From contig CAKSFN010000005.1 in assembly GCA_934454405.1 (NCBI GenBank), positions 1 to 64,000 of the forward strand: a stretch of DNA of 64,000 nt, read 5' to 3'. The number at the start of each line of letters is the position of its first letter. The stretch's first letter is position 1. This stretch comes from an uncultured Eubacteriales bacterium. GTDB lineage: Bacteria > Bacillota > Clostridia > Oscillospirales > UBA644. Shown here piece after piece: positions 8,222 to 17,722 of this stretch. Under the pieces are notes generated by a model. It saw nothing but the letters and a program-made list of their open reading frames with translations, ran no database searches and was not told where the DNA came from. The position numbers and the translations under genes were made by a program.

Positions 8222-10855
8222 TCAGTTCCTGCCGTCCTTGATAGCTGCCTGTGCGGCGGCAAGGCGAGCGATGGGAACGCGGAACGGCGAGCAGGAAACG
8301 TAGTCAAGTCCGATCTTGTCGCAGAACTCAACGGAGGTCGGGTCGCCGCCGTGTTCGCCGCAGATGCCGCAGTGGAGCGACGGACGAACTTTCTTGCCCT
8401 TTTCGATAGCCATTTCCATAAGAAGTCCTACGCCGGTCTGGTCAAGCTTAGCGAACGGGTCGTTCTCGAAGATCTTTGCTTCGTAATACGCTTCAAGGAA
8501 CTTGCCGGAGTCGTCACGGGAGAAGCCGTAAGTCATCTGGGTAAGGTCGTTGGTGCCGAAGCAGAAGAATTCAGCCTCAGAAGCGATCTGGTTTGCGGTA
8601 AGAGCCGCGCGCGGGATCTCGATCATCGTACCTACTTCGTACTTCATATTGCTGCCCGCAGCCTTGATCTCTGCGTCAGCGGTGTCTACAACGACTTTCT
8701 TAACGAATTTAAGTTCTTTGATATCGCCGATAAGCGGAATCATAATTTCAGGCTCGATTTTCCAATCCGGATGCGCTTTCAGAGTGTTGAGAGCGGCGCG
8801 GATAACAGCCTTGGTCTGCATCTTTGCGATTTCCGGATAGGTAACTGCAAGACGGCAGCCTCTGTGACCCATCATCGGGTTGAACTCGTGAAGAGATTCA
8901 ATTATAGCCTTGATTTCTTCAACGGTCTTGCCCTTGGAATCGGCAAGCTTCTTGATGTCTGCTTCTTCGGTCGGAACGAACTCGTGAAGCGGCGGGTCAA
9001 GGAATCTGATGGTTACGGGGTCGCCTTCCATAGCCTCGTAAAGCTTTTCAAAGTCACCCTGCTGAAGAGGAAGAATCTTTTCAAGGGCTTCTTCTCTTTC
9101 TTCAACGGTGTCGGAGCAGATCATTTCTCTGAACGCAGCGATTCTGTCAGCCTCAAAGAACATATGCTCGGTACGGCAAAGGCCGATACCCTCTGCGCCG
9201 AGTTCGCGTGCTTTTCTTGCGTCGGTCGGGGTGTCTGCGTTGGTGCGGACTTTAAGTCTTCTGTACTTGTCAGCCCAAGCCATAACTCTGCCGAATTCGC
9301 CGGCGATGGTAGCGTCTACGGTCGGAATGATTCCGTCGTAAATGTTGCCGGTGGAGCCGTCGATGGAGATATAATCACCCTCGCGGAACTCTTTGCCGCC
9401 GAGAGAGAATTTCTTGTTTGCTTCGTCCATAATGATGGCGGAGCAGCCGGATACGCAGCAGGAACCCATACCGCGGGCAACAACTGCCGCGTGAGAGGTC
9501 ATACCGCCGCGAACGGTGAGGATACCCTGAGAAGCCTTCATACCGGTGATGTCTTCGGGAGAGGTTTCAAGACGGACAAGGATAACCTTTTCGCCTCTTG
9601 CTTTCCAAGCCTCCGCATCTTCCGCGGTGAAGACTATCTTGCCGCAAGCCGCTCCCGGAGAAGCGCCGAGGCCTTTGCCTATCGGAGTTGCGGACTTGAT
9701 CGCTTTTGCGTCGAACTGCGGGTGAAGCAGCGTGTCAAGGTTACGCGGATCTATCATAAGAACGGCTTCCTGCTCGGTTCTCATGCCCTCGTCAACGAGG
9801 TCGCAGGCGATTTTAAGAGCAGCTTGTGCGGTTCTCTTGCCGTTTCTGGTCTGAAGCATGAAGAGCTGACCGTGTTCAACGGTGAACTCCATATCCTGCA
9901 TATCTCTGTAATGCTTTTCAAGAATGTCGCAAACGTCAACGAACTTCTTGTATGCTTCGGGGAATTTCTGTTCCATTTCGGAGATGTGCATCGGGGTACG
10001 AACGCCGGCAACGACGTCTTCGCCCTGCGCGTTGGTCAGGAATTCGCCGAAAAGGCCTTTGTTGCCGGTTGCGGGGTCACGGGTGAACGCAACGCCGGTA
10101 CCGCAATCGTCGCCCATGTTACCGAATGCCATGGACTGAACGTTAACGGCGGTTCCCCAGGAGTAAGGGATGTCGTTGTCTCTTCTGTAAACATTCGCTC
10201 TCGGGTTGTCCCACGAACGGAATACGGCTTTGATGGCGCCCATAAGCTGTTCTTTCGGGTCGTCGGGGAAATTCGCGCCTATCTTTGCCTTATACTCGGC
10301 TTTGAACTGAAGAGCAAGCTCTTTGAGGTCGTCGGCGCCGAGTTCAACGTCAAGCGTAACGCCCTTTTCTTCTTTCATCTTGTCGATGAGTTCTTCGAAA
10401 TATTTCTTGCCGACTTCCATAACGACGTCGGAATACATCTGAATAAATCTTCTGTAGCAGTCCCAAGCCCATCTGGGATTGTTGGATTTTTTCGCGATAA
10501 CATCAACCACCTGCTCGTTGAGACCGAGGTTCAGGATGGTGTCCATCATACCGGGCATGGATGCTCTTGCGCCGGAACGAACTGAAACGAGAAGCGGATT
10601 TTCAAGGTCGCCGAATTTTTTGCCGGTGATGTTTTCCATCTTTGCGATGTATTCCATAATCTCAGCCTGAATTTCGGGATTGATAACCTTGCCGTCTTCA
10701 TAATACTGCGTGCAAGCCTCTGTGGAAATGGTAAAGCCCTGGGGAACGGGAAGCCCGAGGTTGGTCATCTCCGCAAGGTTGGCACCTTTACCGCCGAGAA
10801 GCTCTCTCATAGTTCCGTTACCTTCGGTAAAAAGATAAACATATTTTTTACCCAT
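8222..10855 (-). CDS. ppdK: Pyruvate, phosphate dikinase
   Basis: The 877-aa length matches clostridial PPDK. The enzyme interconverts ATP, phosphate and pyruvate with AMP, pyrophosphate and PEP, and in anaerobes serves PPi-dependent glycolysis. The N-terminal nucleotide-binding domain starts with the family pattern GGKGANLAEM. The swivelling phosphohistidine domain has GGMTSHAAVVARG with the catalytic His at residue 455, the same number as in the Clostridium symbiosum enzyme. The C-terminal PEP/pyruvate barrel has HCGICGEHGGDP with the catalytic Cys. AGGAGG precedes the ATG, and a consensus promoter lies 49 bp upstream. The complementary strand also carries a long open frame, which I regard as a codon-bias shadow. 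Confidence 0.98.
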   Translation of the reverse strand: MGKKYVYLFTEGNGTMRELLGGKGANLAEMTNLGLPVPQGFTISTEACTQYYEDGKVINPEIQAEIMEYIAKMENITGKKFGDLENPLLVSVRSGARASMPGMMDTILNLGLNEQVVDVIAKKSNNPRWAWDCYRRFIQMYSDVVMEVGKKYFEELIDKMKEEKGVTLDVELGADDLKELALQFKAEYKAKIGANFPDDPKEQLMGAIKAVFRSWDNPRANVYRRDNDIPYSWGTAVNVQSMAFGNMGDDCGTGVAFTRDPATGNKGLFGEFLTNAQGEDVVAGVRTPMHISEMEQKFPEAYKKFVDVCDILEKHYRDMQDMEFTVEHGQLFMLQTRNGKRTAQAALKIACDLVDEGMRTEQEAVLMIDPRNLDTLLHPQFDAKAIKSATPIGKGLGASPGAACGKIVFTAEDAEAWKARGEKVILVRLETSPEDITGMKASQGILTVRGGMTSHAAVVARGMGSCCVSGCSAIIMDEANKKFSLGGKEFREGDYISIDGSTGNIYDGIIPTVDATIAGEFGRVMAWADKYRRLKVRTNADTPTDARKARELGAEGIGLCRTEHMFFEADRIAAFREMICSDTVEEREEALEKILPLQQGDFEKLYEAMEGDPVTIRFLDPPLHEFVPTEEADIKKLADSKGKTVEEIKAIIESLHEFNPMMGHRGCRLAVTYPEIAKMQTKAVIRAALNTLKAHPDWKIEPEIMIPLIGDIKELKFVKKVVVDTADAEIKAAGSNMKYEVGTMIEIPRAALTANQIASEAEFFCFGTNDLTQMTYGFSRDDSGKFLEAYYEAKIFENDPFAKLDQTGVGLLMEMAIEKGKKVRPSLHCGICGEHGGDPTSVEFCDKIGLDYVSCSPFRVPIARLAAAQAAIKDGRN

Positions 10856-10903
10856 TTAGTTTATACCTCCTAATATTTCGGGTGTTTTATATTTAACATA
10901 GGG

Positions 10904-10932
10904 ATTATAACATATATACTGCGTAAAAACAA
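10904..10932 (-). promoter_or_regulatory. Sigma-A promoter of ppdK
   Basis: On the minus strand TTGTTT and a perfect TATAAT are separated by 17 nt, giving a leader of about 40 nt with the AGGAGG site. The 306-bp gap 10856-11161 holds this promoter and the divergent one for pth, plus an imperfect TTCGGAA...TTCCGAA inverted repeat near 10995-11030. Confidence 0.75.
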
Positions 10933-11102
10933 CCCATTTCCCCTCTTTTTAGTTTTTTTGTAACAAAAATTCTTTATACGCAGTCTTTTTTCATTCGGAA
11001 GCAGTATAAAAGATATTCTTTCCGAAACGCAGTTTTTAATCGGAGTGTGCAGTTAAAAAAGCAACAAATTTCAAAAAAATATCAAATTTATCCGCGCGGG
11101 TA

Positions 11103-11131
11103 TTTACAAAAAGTGTTTTTTGGTGGATAAT
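11103..11131 (+). promoter_or_regulatory. Promoter candidate for the pth-mfd-foldase operon
   Basis: TTTACA and GATAAT are separated by 17 nt, about 30 nt before the pth ATG. Both hexamers are one base from consensus. Confidence 0.6.
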
Positions 11132-11161
11132 GAGTATATATAATTAATACGGAGAGAAATT

Positions 11162-11734
11162 ATGGATTACATAATCGTCGGGTTGGGAAACCCCGGTAAA
11201 GAATATGCGAAAACGCGTCATAACGCGGGAAGGATCGCGCTTGATTTCATCGCCGAAAAATACGGCGCGAAGATAAATAAAATCAAATTCAAAGGGCTTT
11301 ACGGTCAGGTTGATATCGGCGGCAAAAAAACGCTTTTGTTAAAGCCCGAAACATATATGAATCTTTCGGGAATATCCGTATCGGAGGCGGCGGAGTTTTA
11401 CAAAGTTCCGGCAGAACGCATAATCGTTCTGTGCGACGACATATCGCTTCCGACGGCAAAGCTGCGCGTCAGACGCGAAGGAAGCGCGGGAGGTCACAAC
11501 GGGCTGAAAAGCATTATAAATATGCTTGAAACACAGGCTTTTCCGAGAATCAGAATAGGGGTCGCCGACCGTCCCGACAAAGAAGAGGAACTTGCGGATT
11601 GGGTCTGCGGAAACTTTTCGAAAGAGGAAATGACGGCGATAGAGGCGAAGCTCGACGATGTTTGCGCGGCGTGCGAGTTGATAGTCGGCGGCGATATCGA
11701 CGCGGCGATGGCGAAATTCAATCAGAGGACCTAA
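11162..11734 (+). CDS. pth: Peptidyl-tRNA hydrolase
   Basis: The 190-aa cytosolic esterase releases peptides from prematurely dropped peptidyl-tRNA. Family landmarks are the IVGLGNPGKEY start with N10, the catalytic H20 in TRHNAG, the CDDISLP segment with the catalytic-site Asp, and GSAGGHNGLKSI. A GGAGAG site precedes the ATG. It leads a three-gene operon; the pth stop is one base from the mfd start. The pth-mfd-PrsA order is common in Firmicutes. Confidence 0.98.
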   Translation: MDYIIVGLGNPGKEYAKTRHNAGRIALDFIAEKYGAKINKIKFKGLYGQVDIGGKKTLLLKPETYMNLSGISVSEAAEFYKVPAERIIVLCDDISLPTAKLRVRREGSAGGHNGLKSIINMLETQAFPRIRIGVADRPDKEEELADWVCGNFSKEEMTAIEAKLDDVCAACELIVGGDIDAAMAKFNQRT

Positions 11735-11735
11735 A

Positions 11736-14700
11736 ATGGACAAACGGCTCGAATGCCTTGCGGGGCTCGAACAATTTCAGAAAATACAGCGCGCGGCGGA
11801 GGGGCATAAGACCTGCGCCGTTTTCGGCGTGGACGAGCAGAAGCCGTACTTCACCTCGCTGATATCGGAGCTGACGAAGAAGAAGCTTTTCATTGTCGTT
11901 CCGAGCGAAGGCGACGTTGTTAAAACACAGGCGGTTATGAACCGCCTTGCGGGAAAATCGCTTTCGTTCCCGACAAAAGATTATAATTTCCGAACGGTTG
12001 AGTCGGTTTCGCGATTTGACGAAAACAGACGAATAGAAACGGTTGCGGCGATACGCAAAAAAGAGTTTTCGTCGGTCGTGATACCTGCGGAAGCTCTCTG
12101 CACGCTTGTTATGCCGCCCGAAGATTACAGGGAGATAACGATACGCCCGTCCGACACGGTCGATTTCGACAGAATGGCGGAAATTCTCGTATCTTTCGGA
12201 TACGAAAGATTCAGCAATGTTACGGGACAGGGACAGTTCAGCATAAGAGGCGGCATTGTGGACATTTTTCCGCCGTCCGAGGCGCAGCCTTACAGAATAG
12301 AGTTCTGGGACAACGACGTTGACACGGTTTCGCTGTTCGATGTCAACACGCAGCGCAGAACGGAGCCCGTCGACGGGGTTCGGATAACGCCGGCGAAGGA
12401 ATACCGCGCGGAGATAGCGGAAAAACTGCTCGAAGCCATCGCGCCGTTCGAGGGCAACGCGTATGCGGACGAGGACGCGGAAAAACTGAGGAGCGGAATA
12501 TTGCCGAAGCACGACCGCTGGCTGCCCGCCTGCTACGGAAAAGCCGCAAATATCTTTGATTATGCGGATGAAGATACGGTTGTCGTATTTTTCGAATACA
12601 ACGCCTGCGCGGAAGCGATCGAGGGGTTCGCCTCGAGATTGAAAGAAGACATAAAAACGCTCTCGGAGGAGGGTTATCCTTTTCTGAACCTGCCGTACTG
12701 CTTTGATAAAAAAAGCATAGTCGCAAAATTATCCTCCCCCGTCGTTTTTGAAACGCTGCCGAGATCCCTGAACGACTTAAAGCTTGACGAGCTTGCGGAA
12801 ATCAAGCTTTTTCCGGCCGCCGTATCAAACACCGCGACGCTGCAGGAAGATGTGCTGAATTATCTTGACGCAAAGTATAAAGTTTTCATCGTTGCGGCGA
12901 ACGCGGATCACGCGAAAGAGCTGAAAAAAGAGTTCGGCAACGACGAAAACCTCGATATTTCGACAGGTGATCTGCCGTGGGGATTCGTGTGCCCGGAAAA
13001 AAAGACCGCCGTTTTCAGCTTCGGACAGAAAAAGCAGCTGAAAAAGCTGCCGAAATCACGATTCAAGCGCGGCGAAACGATAAAGAACTTTTCCGATATA
13101 AATGTCGGAGATTATGTTGTTCACGTCAATTACGGCATAGGCGTTTACGACGGAATACACAAGGTTGAGTCGGGAGGGATAATCAACGACTATATCCGCC
13201 TGAAATTTGCGGGAACGGACGTTCTTTACTTCCCCTGCTCCCAGCTCGACCAGATTTCGAAATACACGGTAGGAGACAGCGGCGTTAAGGTAAAGCTGAA
13301 CAGGCTCGGCGGCAGCGATTGGCAGCGAACCAAGGCAAGGGTAAAGCGTTCGGTCAGGGATCTGGCAAAGGAGCTTATCGCACTTTACGATGTCCGCAGA
13401 AGAATTAAGGGACACGCTTTTTCGCCTGACACCGAGCTTCAAAAGGATTTTGAAGCCCTGTTTGAATTCGAAGAGACGGAAGACCAGACGAGAAGCATCG
13501 CGGAAATCAAAAAAGATATGGAATCCGACGCACCGATGGACAGACTTCTTTGCGGCGACGTCGGGTTCGGAAAAACCGAGGTCGCGATAAGAGCCATATT
13601 CAAATGCGTCTGCGACAACTATCAGGTCGCGTTTTTGGCACCGACGACGATACTTGCGTACCAGCATTATCAGACGCTTATCAAAAGGCTCGGCGATTAT
13701 CCCGTCAGCGTGGAACTGCTTTCGCGGTTCAGAACCCCGACGCAGCAGAAAAAGATCCTTGAAGGAGTCAAAAACGGCAAGATAGAAATACTTGTCGGAA
13801 CGCACAGAATGCTGCAAAAGGACGTGCGGTTCAAAAAACTCGGGCTTATAGTCGTGGACGAGGAGCAGCGGTTCGGAGTTGCGCACAAGGAACACCTTAA
13901 AGAGATGTCCAAGAGCGCGGACGTGCTGACGCTTTCGGCGACGCCCATTCCGAGAACCCTCAATATGTCAATGTCCGGAATACGGGATATCTCCGTGCTT
14001 ACGGAAGCGCCGCAGAACAGGTATCCCGTGACCACATACGTTGCGGAATACGATATAGGGATAATCGCGGACGCAATAAAGCGCGAGGTTGCGCGAGGCG
14101 GACAGTGTTTTTATCTGCACAACCGAATTGACACGATATATAAGGCGGCAAACCTGCTTTACGAAAAAACGGGCTTCCGCATACAGGTCGCGCACGGGAA
14201 GATGTCGCAGGAAGATCTTTCCGAGATCTGGACGGCGCTTGTGAACGGCGAGATCGACGTGCTTGTTTGCACAACCATAATAGAAACGGGCGTCGATGTT
14301 CCGAACTGCAACACGCTTATAATCGAGGACGCCGACAGGCTCGGACTTGCCCAGCTGCATCAGATAAGAGGCCGCGTCGGAAGAAGCGACAGAAGAGCGT
14401 ATGCCTATTTCACGTTCAGAAAAGGTAAAACTCTTTCGGCGGACGCGTATAAGCGTCTGATGACAATCAGAGAGTTCACGGAATTCGGCTCGGGACTCAA
14501 AATCGCGATGCGAGACCTTGAAATCCGCGGCGCGGGCAATGTTCTCGGAGCGGAGCAGAGCGGACACATGATGACGGTCGGATTTGATATGTATATGAAG
14601 CTGCTTGAGGACGCCGTTGCGGAAGAACGCGGAGAAACGGTCGCGGCGGGAGACTGCGCGGTTGACATAAAGGTCAACGCATATATCCCGGACACATATA

Positions 14701-15095
14701 TTCGCGATATGGAGACGCGTATTGAGATATACAAGCTGATTGCGGGAATGACAAGCGACGAGGACGAGAGCGAGATAGTTGACGAGCTTATTGACCGCTT
14801 CGGAGAGCCTCCGAAAGAAGTTATGACCCTTATCTCAATATCGAAGCTCCGAATGCTCGGAATACGCTGCGGAGCGTCAAGGCTTGAACAAAAGGACAAC
14901 ACTGTTATCATCTATCTTGACGCGCAACCCGATTGGGACGCGATTTCGGAAGTTTCGGCGGCGTTTCCGAAGAGAATTTTCTATACGCCCGCTCAAAAAC
15001 CGTATTTCACGCTGAAAACCGAGGAACCGATAAAGGATGTGCAACAATTCTTAGTAAAATTATCTCTTTCGGTAGACAAAAGCGGCGATGAGTGA
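11736..15095 (+). CDS. mfd: Transcription-repair coupling factor Mfd
   Basis: The 1119-aa ATPase removes stalled RNA polymerase at lesions and recruits UvrA. Domains in order are the UvrB-like N-terminal region (SIRGGIVDIFPPS, about residues 169-181), the CarD-like RNA polymerase interaction domain (GDYVVHVNYGIGVYDGI, about 455-475), the RecG-like translocase with GDVGFGKTE near 606-614, DEEQRFG near 708 and RGRVGRSDRRAY, and the C-terminal TRCF domain (about 970-1070). It is full length with no damage. The start is fixed by close packing to pth. Confidence 0.98.
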   Translation: MDKRLECLAGLEQFQKIQRAAEGHKTCAVFGVDEQKPYFTSLISELTKKKLFIVVPSEGDVVKTQAVMNRLAGKSLSFPTKDYNFRTVESVSRFDENRRIETVAAIRKKEFSSVVIPAEALCTLVMPPEDYREITIRPSDTVDFDRMAEILVSFGYERFSNVTGQGQFSIRGGIVDIFPPSEAQPYRIEFWDNDVDTVSLFDVNTQRRTEPVDGVRITPAKEYRAEIAEKLLEAIAPFEGNAYADEDAEKLRSGILPKHDRWLPACYGKAANIFDYADEDTVVVFFEYNACAEAIEGFASRLKEDIKTLSEEGYPFLNLPYCFDKKSIVAKLSSPVVFETLPRSLNDLKLDELAEIKLFPAAVSNTATLQEDVLNYLDAKYKVFIVAANADHAKELKKEFGNDENLDISTGDLPWGFVCPEKKTAVFSFGQKKQLKKLPKSRFKRGETIKNFSDINVGDYVVHVNYGIGVYDGIHKVESGGIINDYIRLKFAGTDVLYFPCSQLDQISKYTVGDSGVKVKLNRLGGSDWQRTKARVKRSVRDLAKELIALYDVRRRIKGHAFSPDTELQKDFEALFEFEETEDQTRSIAEIKKDMESDAPMDRLLCGDVGFGKTEVAIRAIFKCVCDNYQVAFLAPTTILAYQHYQTLIKRLGDYPVSVELLSRFRTPTQQKKILEGVKNGKIEILVGTHRMLQKDVRFKKLGLIVVDEEQRFGVAHKEHLKEMSKSADVLTLSATPIPRTLNMSMSGIRDISVLTEAPQNRYPVTTYVAEYDIGIIADAIKREVARGGQCFYLHNRIDTIYKAANLLYEKTGFRIQVAHGKMSQEDLSEIWTALVNGEIDVLVCTTIIETGVDVPNCNTLIIEDADRLGLAQLHQIRGRVGRSDRRAYAYFTFRKGKTLSADAYKRLMTIREFTEFGSGLKIAMRDLEIRGAGNVLGAEQSGHMMTVGFDMYMKLLEDAVAEERGETVAAGDCAVDIKVNAYIPDTYIRDMETRIEIYKLIAGMTSDEDESEIVDELIDRFGEPPKEVMTLISISKLRMLGIRCGASRLEQKDNTVIIYLDAQPDWDAISEVSAAFPKRIFYTPAQKPYFTLKTEEPIKDVQQFLVKLSLSVDKSGDE

Positions 15096-15132
15096 TATAA
15101 TTAAAGATATATAATATTCCACGGAGGACAAA

Positions 15133-16377
15133 ATGAAATTTAAAAGGATAATACCCGCGATTCTTGTCGTTGCGTCCGCTTTGACGGTTGCGACCTCATG
15201 CAAGAAAAAAGAAAAAGAACCTGATCTTATATCTTTCAATATAAGCGCCTCGTCAACCGAAACGGTCAACGAACTTCGCGCGGATGACGGAACGGTTCTG
15301 ATGACCGCGGAAGAGCTTAAAACGGCATTCAACTTCTTTTCGCAGTATTTGAGAGATTATTACTACGGGCAGTATCAGGTCTATTCAAAGTATTACTCAA
15401 TCAAGGATTTCTCAACGTTTCTTTCCTCGACCGCGTCGAGTTCAGGCACAACGACATTTGAATCTCTTATGAAACAGGACGCGACCGACAGATTTACAAG
15501 CTATATCGCATGCAAAAAAGAATTTGCGGATCTCGGGCTGTCCTTCACGGAAGAGGAACAAAAAAAGATTGACGACTCTTACAACGACAGGGTCGCGCAA
15601 CTGAACGAAAAAGACAGCTCGACAGTATCGTCTGCCTGTCAAAAGCTCGGAATATCGCAGGATCAGTTCAAGGATTACATCACCGTTGCGAATTTCAGAA
15701 TCGACAAGATCTCCGATTATTATTACGGCGATAAAGGAAAAGAACCGATAACGGAAGAAGATCTGAAAACGAACTACGACAAAAACTACACGCGAATAAA
15801 AGCCGTTGTCCTCGCAACGACCGACGAAAGCGGAAAAACGCTTGCGGACGACAAATTGCAGGAAGTAAAAGACAAAGCGGCGAAGGTTGAAGCGCAGGCG
15901 AAAAAGAAAGGCGCAAACTTCGAAAAACTCATAGACGAGTATTCGGAAAACGCGTATGACATTTCCAAGATCAGCGAGCAAAACTATATAGAAACCGCAA
16001 AAAAATATAACGAACATTTCCGCGAGACGGGATTCCTCTACAACGAAAAAGGCTACGAGCAAATGTTTTATCAGGCGCAGTCCATCACCGTTCCGAGCGA
16101 AATTATGGATAAGGCGGAAGGTATGAAAATCGGTGATGTATCATCTATAACCCTCAGCACCGGCGGTATCTGGATAATTAAAAAATACGATATCAACGAA
16201 AAAGAAAGCCTTTATACGGACGTGAAGGAAGATATCCGCTCAAACATAATCAACACCAAGTTCAACACTCTTCTCAAACAATGGGAGACCGAACTCAGCT
16301 ACTCGTTTAACGAGACGGTTAAAAATAAAATTCTCGACCCGAACGCGAGAGAATCCGTTTTTGTGTCCGCGTCATAA
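15133..16377 (+). CDS. PrsA-like foldase lipoprotein (parvulin peptidyl-prolyl isomerase)
   Basis: The 414-aa protein has a lipoprotein signal ending ATSC with the lipid-modified Cys at residue 23, followed by a Lys/Glu-rich linker. A SurA-like helical region (about residues 75-215) leads into a parvulin-like segment beginning IKAVVLATTDESGKT, with Gly-rich and WIIKKYDI strands near the end. Such proteins help secreted proteins fold at the outer face of the membrane. A GGAGG site lies before the ATG, 37 nt after mfd, and a strong terminator follows. The isomerase active-site residues are not clear by eye, so catalytic activity is unproven. Confidence 0.88.
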   Translation: MKFKRIIPAILVVASALTVATSCKKKEKEPDLISFNISASSTETVNELRADDGTVLMTAEELKTAFNFFSQYLRDYYYGQYQVYSKYYSIKDFSTFLSSTASSSGTTTFESLMKQDATDRFTSYIACKKEFADLGLSFTEEEQKKIDDSYNDRVAQLNEKDSSTVSSACQKLGISQDQFKDYITVANFRIDKISDYYYGDKGKEPITEEDLKTNYDKNYTRIKAVVLATTDESGKTLADDKLQEVKDKAAKVEAQAKKKGANFEKLIDEYSENAYDISKISEQNYIETAKKYNEHFRETGFLYNEKGYEQMFYQAQSITVPSEIMDKAEGMKIGDVSSITLSTGGIWIIKKYDINEKESLYTDVKEDIRSNIINTKFNTLLKQWETELSYSFNETVKNKILDPNARESVFVSAS

Positions 16378-16386
16378 AGAACAATA

Positions 16387-16415
16387 AGAGTACGCCGCTG
16401 CGGCGTACTCTTTTT
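16387..16415 (+). terminator. Terminator of the pth-mfd-foldase operon
   Basis: AGAGTACGCC pairs with GGCGTACTCT around a GCTGC loop and is followed by TTTTT, 9 nt after the foldase stop. Confidence 0.9.
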
Positions 16416-16440
16416 ATACCCGGTTCGGGAAAGGGCAAAA

Positions 16441-16472
16441 AAACAAAACCCCGAACGCTTTTGCATTCGGAG
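16441..16472 (-). terminator. Terminator of tRNA-Thr
   Basis: On the minus strand a CTCCGAATGC...GCGTTCGGGG stem with two mismatches and an AAAA loop is followed by TTTTGTTT, just after the tRNA 3' end. Confidence 0.75.
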
Positions 16473-16477
16473 TTTTT

Positions 16478-16553
16478 TGGAGCTGATGATCGGAGTCGAA
16501 CCGACGACCTCATCCTTACCAAGGATGCACTCTACCTACTGAGCTACATCAGC
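16478..16553 (-). tRNA. tRNA-Thr, anticodon GGT
   Basis: The minus strand gives a 76-nt cloverleaf. The acceptor GCTGATG pairs with CATCAGC, followed by discriminator T and an encoded CCA. The D-arm is AGCTCAGTAGGTAGAGT, the anticodon stem CATCC/GGATG encloses TTGGTAA (anticodon GGT), and the T-arm contains GGTTCGACTCC. It is monocistronic with its own promoter. Confidence 0.97.
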
Positions 16554-16565
16554 GTTACCTTGAAT

Positions 16566-16594
16566 ATTATACATTATAAAAGGAGTTTTGTCAA
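16566..16594 (-). promoter_or_regulatory. Sigma-A promoter of tRNA-Thr
   Basis: A perfect TTGACA and a perfect TATAAT are separated by 17 nt on the minus strand, 12 nt before the mature tRNA. Confidence 0.9.
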
Positions 16595-16674
16595 TAGCAA
16601 AATGTGAAAAAAAACCGATAAAACTCCCCTATCGAAATTTTATCGTCATTATCAGACAAAACGGAGGAATGCAG

Positions 16675-17295
16675 ATGAAAATTCTTATGCTGAACGGAAG
16701 TTCGAACACGAACGGGAACACCTTTCTTGCTCTTTCCGAGATTGGAAAGCAACTAAAAAAGGAGGGCGTCGATTACGAGATATTTCAAATAGGCGGCGCG
16801 CCGATAAGAGACTGTCTCGGGTGCGGCAGATGCTCGGAAAAAGGCTGCGTGTTCACAGATGACGGAGTCAACGCGTTTATAGCAAAGGCTAAGGAAGCGG
16901 ACGGGTTTGTTTTCGGAACTCCCGTTTACTATGCGCATCCGAGCGGACGCATACTTTCTTTTCTCGACAGAGCCTTTTTCAGCGGGAAAGACGCTTTCAG
17001 GTTCAAGCCCGGCGCGGCGGTGGCGGTTGCGAGGCGCGGCGGCACAACGGCAAGCTTTGACTGTTTGAACAAATATTTCGGAATATCGCAGATGCCCGTC
17101 GCAGGCTCAACATACTGGAACAACATTCACGGAGCGGCGCCCGGAGAAGCGGCGTTCGACGCGGAAGGATTGCAGACAATGAGAAATCTTGCAAGAAACA
17201 CGGCATGGCTGCTTAAATGCCTTGAAGCCGGCAAAAAATGCGGAATAGCTCTGCCTGAAACGGAAACAGGCAGCAAAACAAACTTTATCCGTTAA
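16675..17295 (+). CDS. NADPH-dependent FMN reductase / flavodoxin-like flavoprotein
   Basis: With the start at 16675 (GGAGG seven bases upstream) the protein has 206 aa and begins MKILMLNGSSNTNGNT, the FMN-phosphate loop of the family. A CLGCGRCSEKGC motif near residues 44-55 fits the cysteine-rich loop of iron-sulfur flavoproteins, and GTPVYYAHPSGRILSFLDR is the second flavin-binding segment. It probably carries electrons or reduces quinones or small molecules in the cytosol. An upstream in-frame start at 16588 overlaps the tRNA-Thr promoter and has no ribosome site, so I reject it. It is a single gene ending at a shared terminator. Confidence 0.9.
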   Translation: MKILMLNGSSNTNGNTFLALSEIGKQLKKEGVDYEIFQIGGAPIRDCLGCGRCSEKGCVFTDDGVNAFIAKAKEADGFVFGTPVYYAHPSGRILSFLDRAFFSGKDAFRFKPGAAVAVARRGGTTASFDCLNKYFGISQMPVAGSTYWNNIHGAAPGEAAFDAEGLQTMRNLARNTAWLLKCLEAGKKCGIALPETETGSKTNFIR

Positions 17296-17313
17296 GTCAG
17301 AATAAAAAACATA

Positions 17314-17346
17314 TTCGGGGCCGCTTTCTCACAAAGCAGCCCCGAA
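17314..17346. terminator. Bidirectional terminator ending the ribosomal super-operon and the flavoprotein gene
   Basis: TTCGGGGC/GCCCCGAA with an inner GCTTT/AAAGC stem. On the minus strand it is followed by ATATGTTTTTTATT, 22 bp after the rplQ stop; on the plus strand it lies 19 bp after the flavoprotein stop. Confidence 0.88.
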
Positions 17347-17367
17347 ATTTCGTTTCGGATAAAATTA

Positions 17368-17703
17368 TCAGTCTACAAGAGAGATGATAGCCATTTCCGC
17401 AGCGTCGCCGCGACGGGGACCCATCTTAACTATTCTCGTATAACCGCCGTTTCTGTCGGCATATTTGGGAGCGATCTCGGTGAACAGTTTGTTCACAACA
17501 TCCTCCTTGGTTATAAACGCCATAGCCTGTCTCTTTGCGTGCAATGTATTATCTTTTCCGAGGGTTATCATTTTTTCTGCAAGGGAGCGAACTTCCTTTG
17601 CTCTTGTTGCGGTCGTCTCAATAGAGCCGTTTTCAAGCAGATAAGTTACCATACCGCGAAGCATGGACATTCTGTGATCGGCAGTTCTACCTAATTTTCT
17701 CAT
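17368..17703 (-). CDS. rplQ: 50S ribosomal protein bL17
   Basis: The 111-aa protein begins MRKLGRTADHRMSMLR and contains the TTATRAKEVRSLAEKMI helix characteristic of L17, which binds 23S rRNA near the tunnel exit. It is the last gene of the super-operon, 19 nt after rpoA, as usual in bacteria. Length is standard for Firmicutes (about 110-120 aa). Confidence 0.98.
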   Translation of the reverse strand: MRKLGRTADHRMSMLRGMVTYLLENGSIETTATRAKEVRSLAEKMITLGKDNTLHAKRQAMAFITKEDVVNKLFTEIAPKYADRNGGYTRIVKMGPRRGDAAEMAIISLVD

Positions 17704-17722
17704 ACGACAGCAGCCTCCTTTC

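Noticed and set aside
8351..10585. A 744-codon open frame on the plus strand opposite ppdK
   Set aside because: It is fully antisense to an intact, well-conserved ppdK and has no ribosome site or family resemblance; long antisense frames are common opposite genes with this codon bias.
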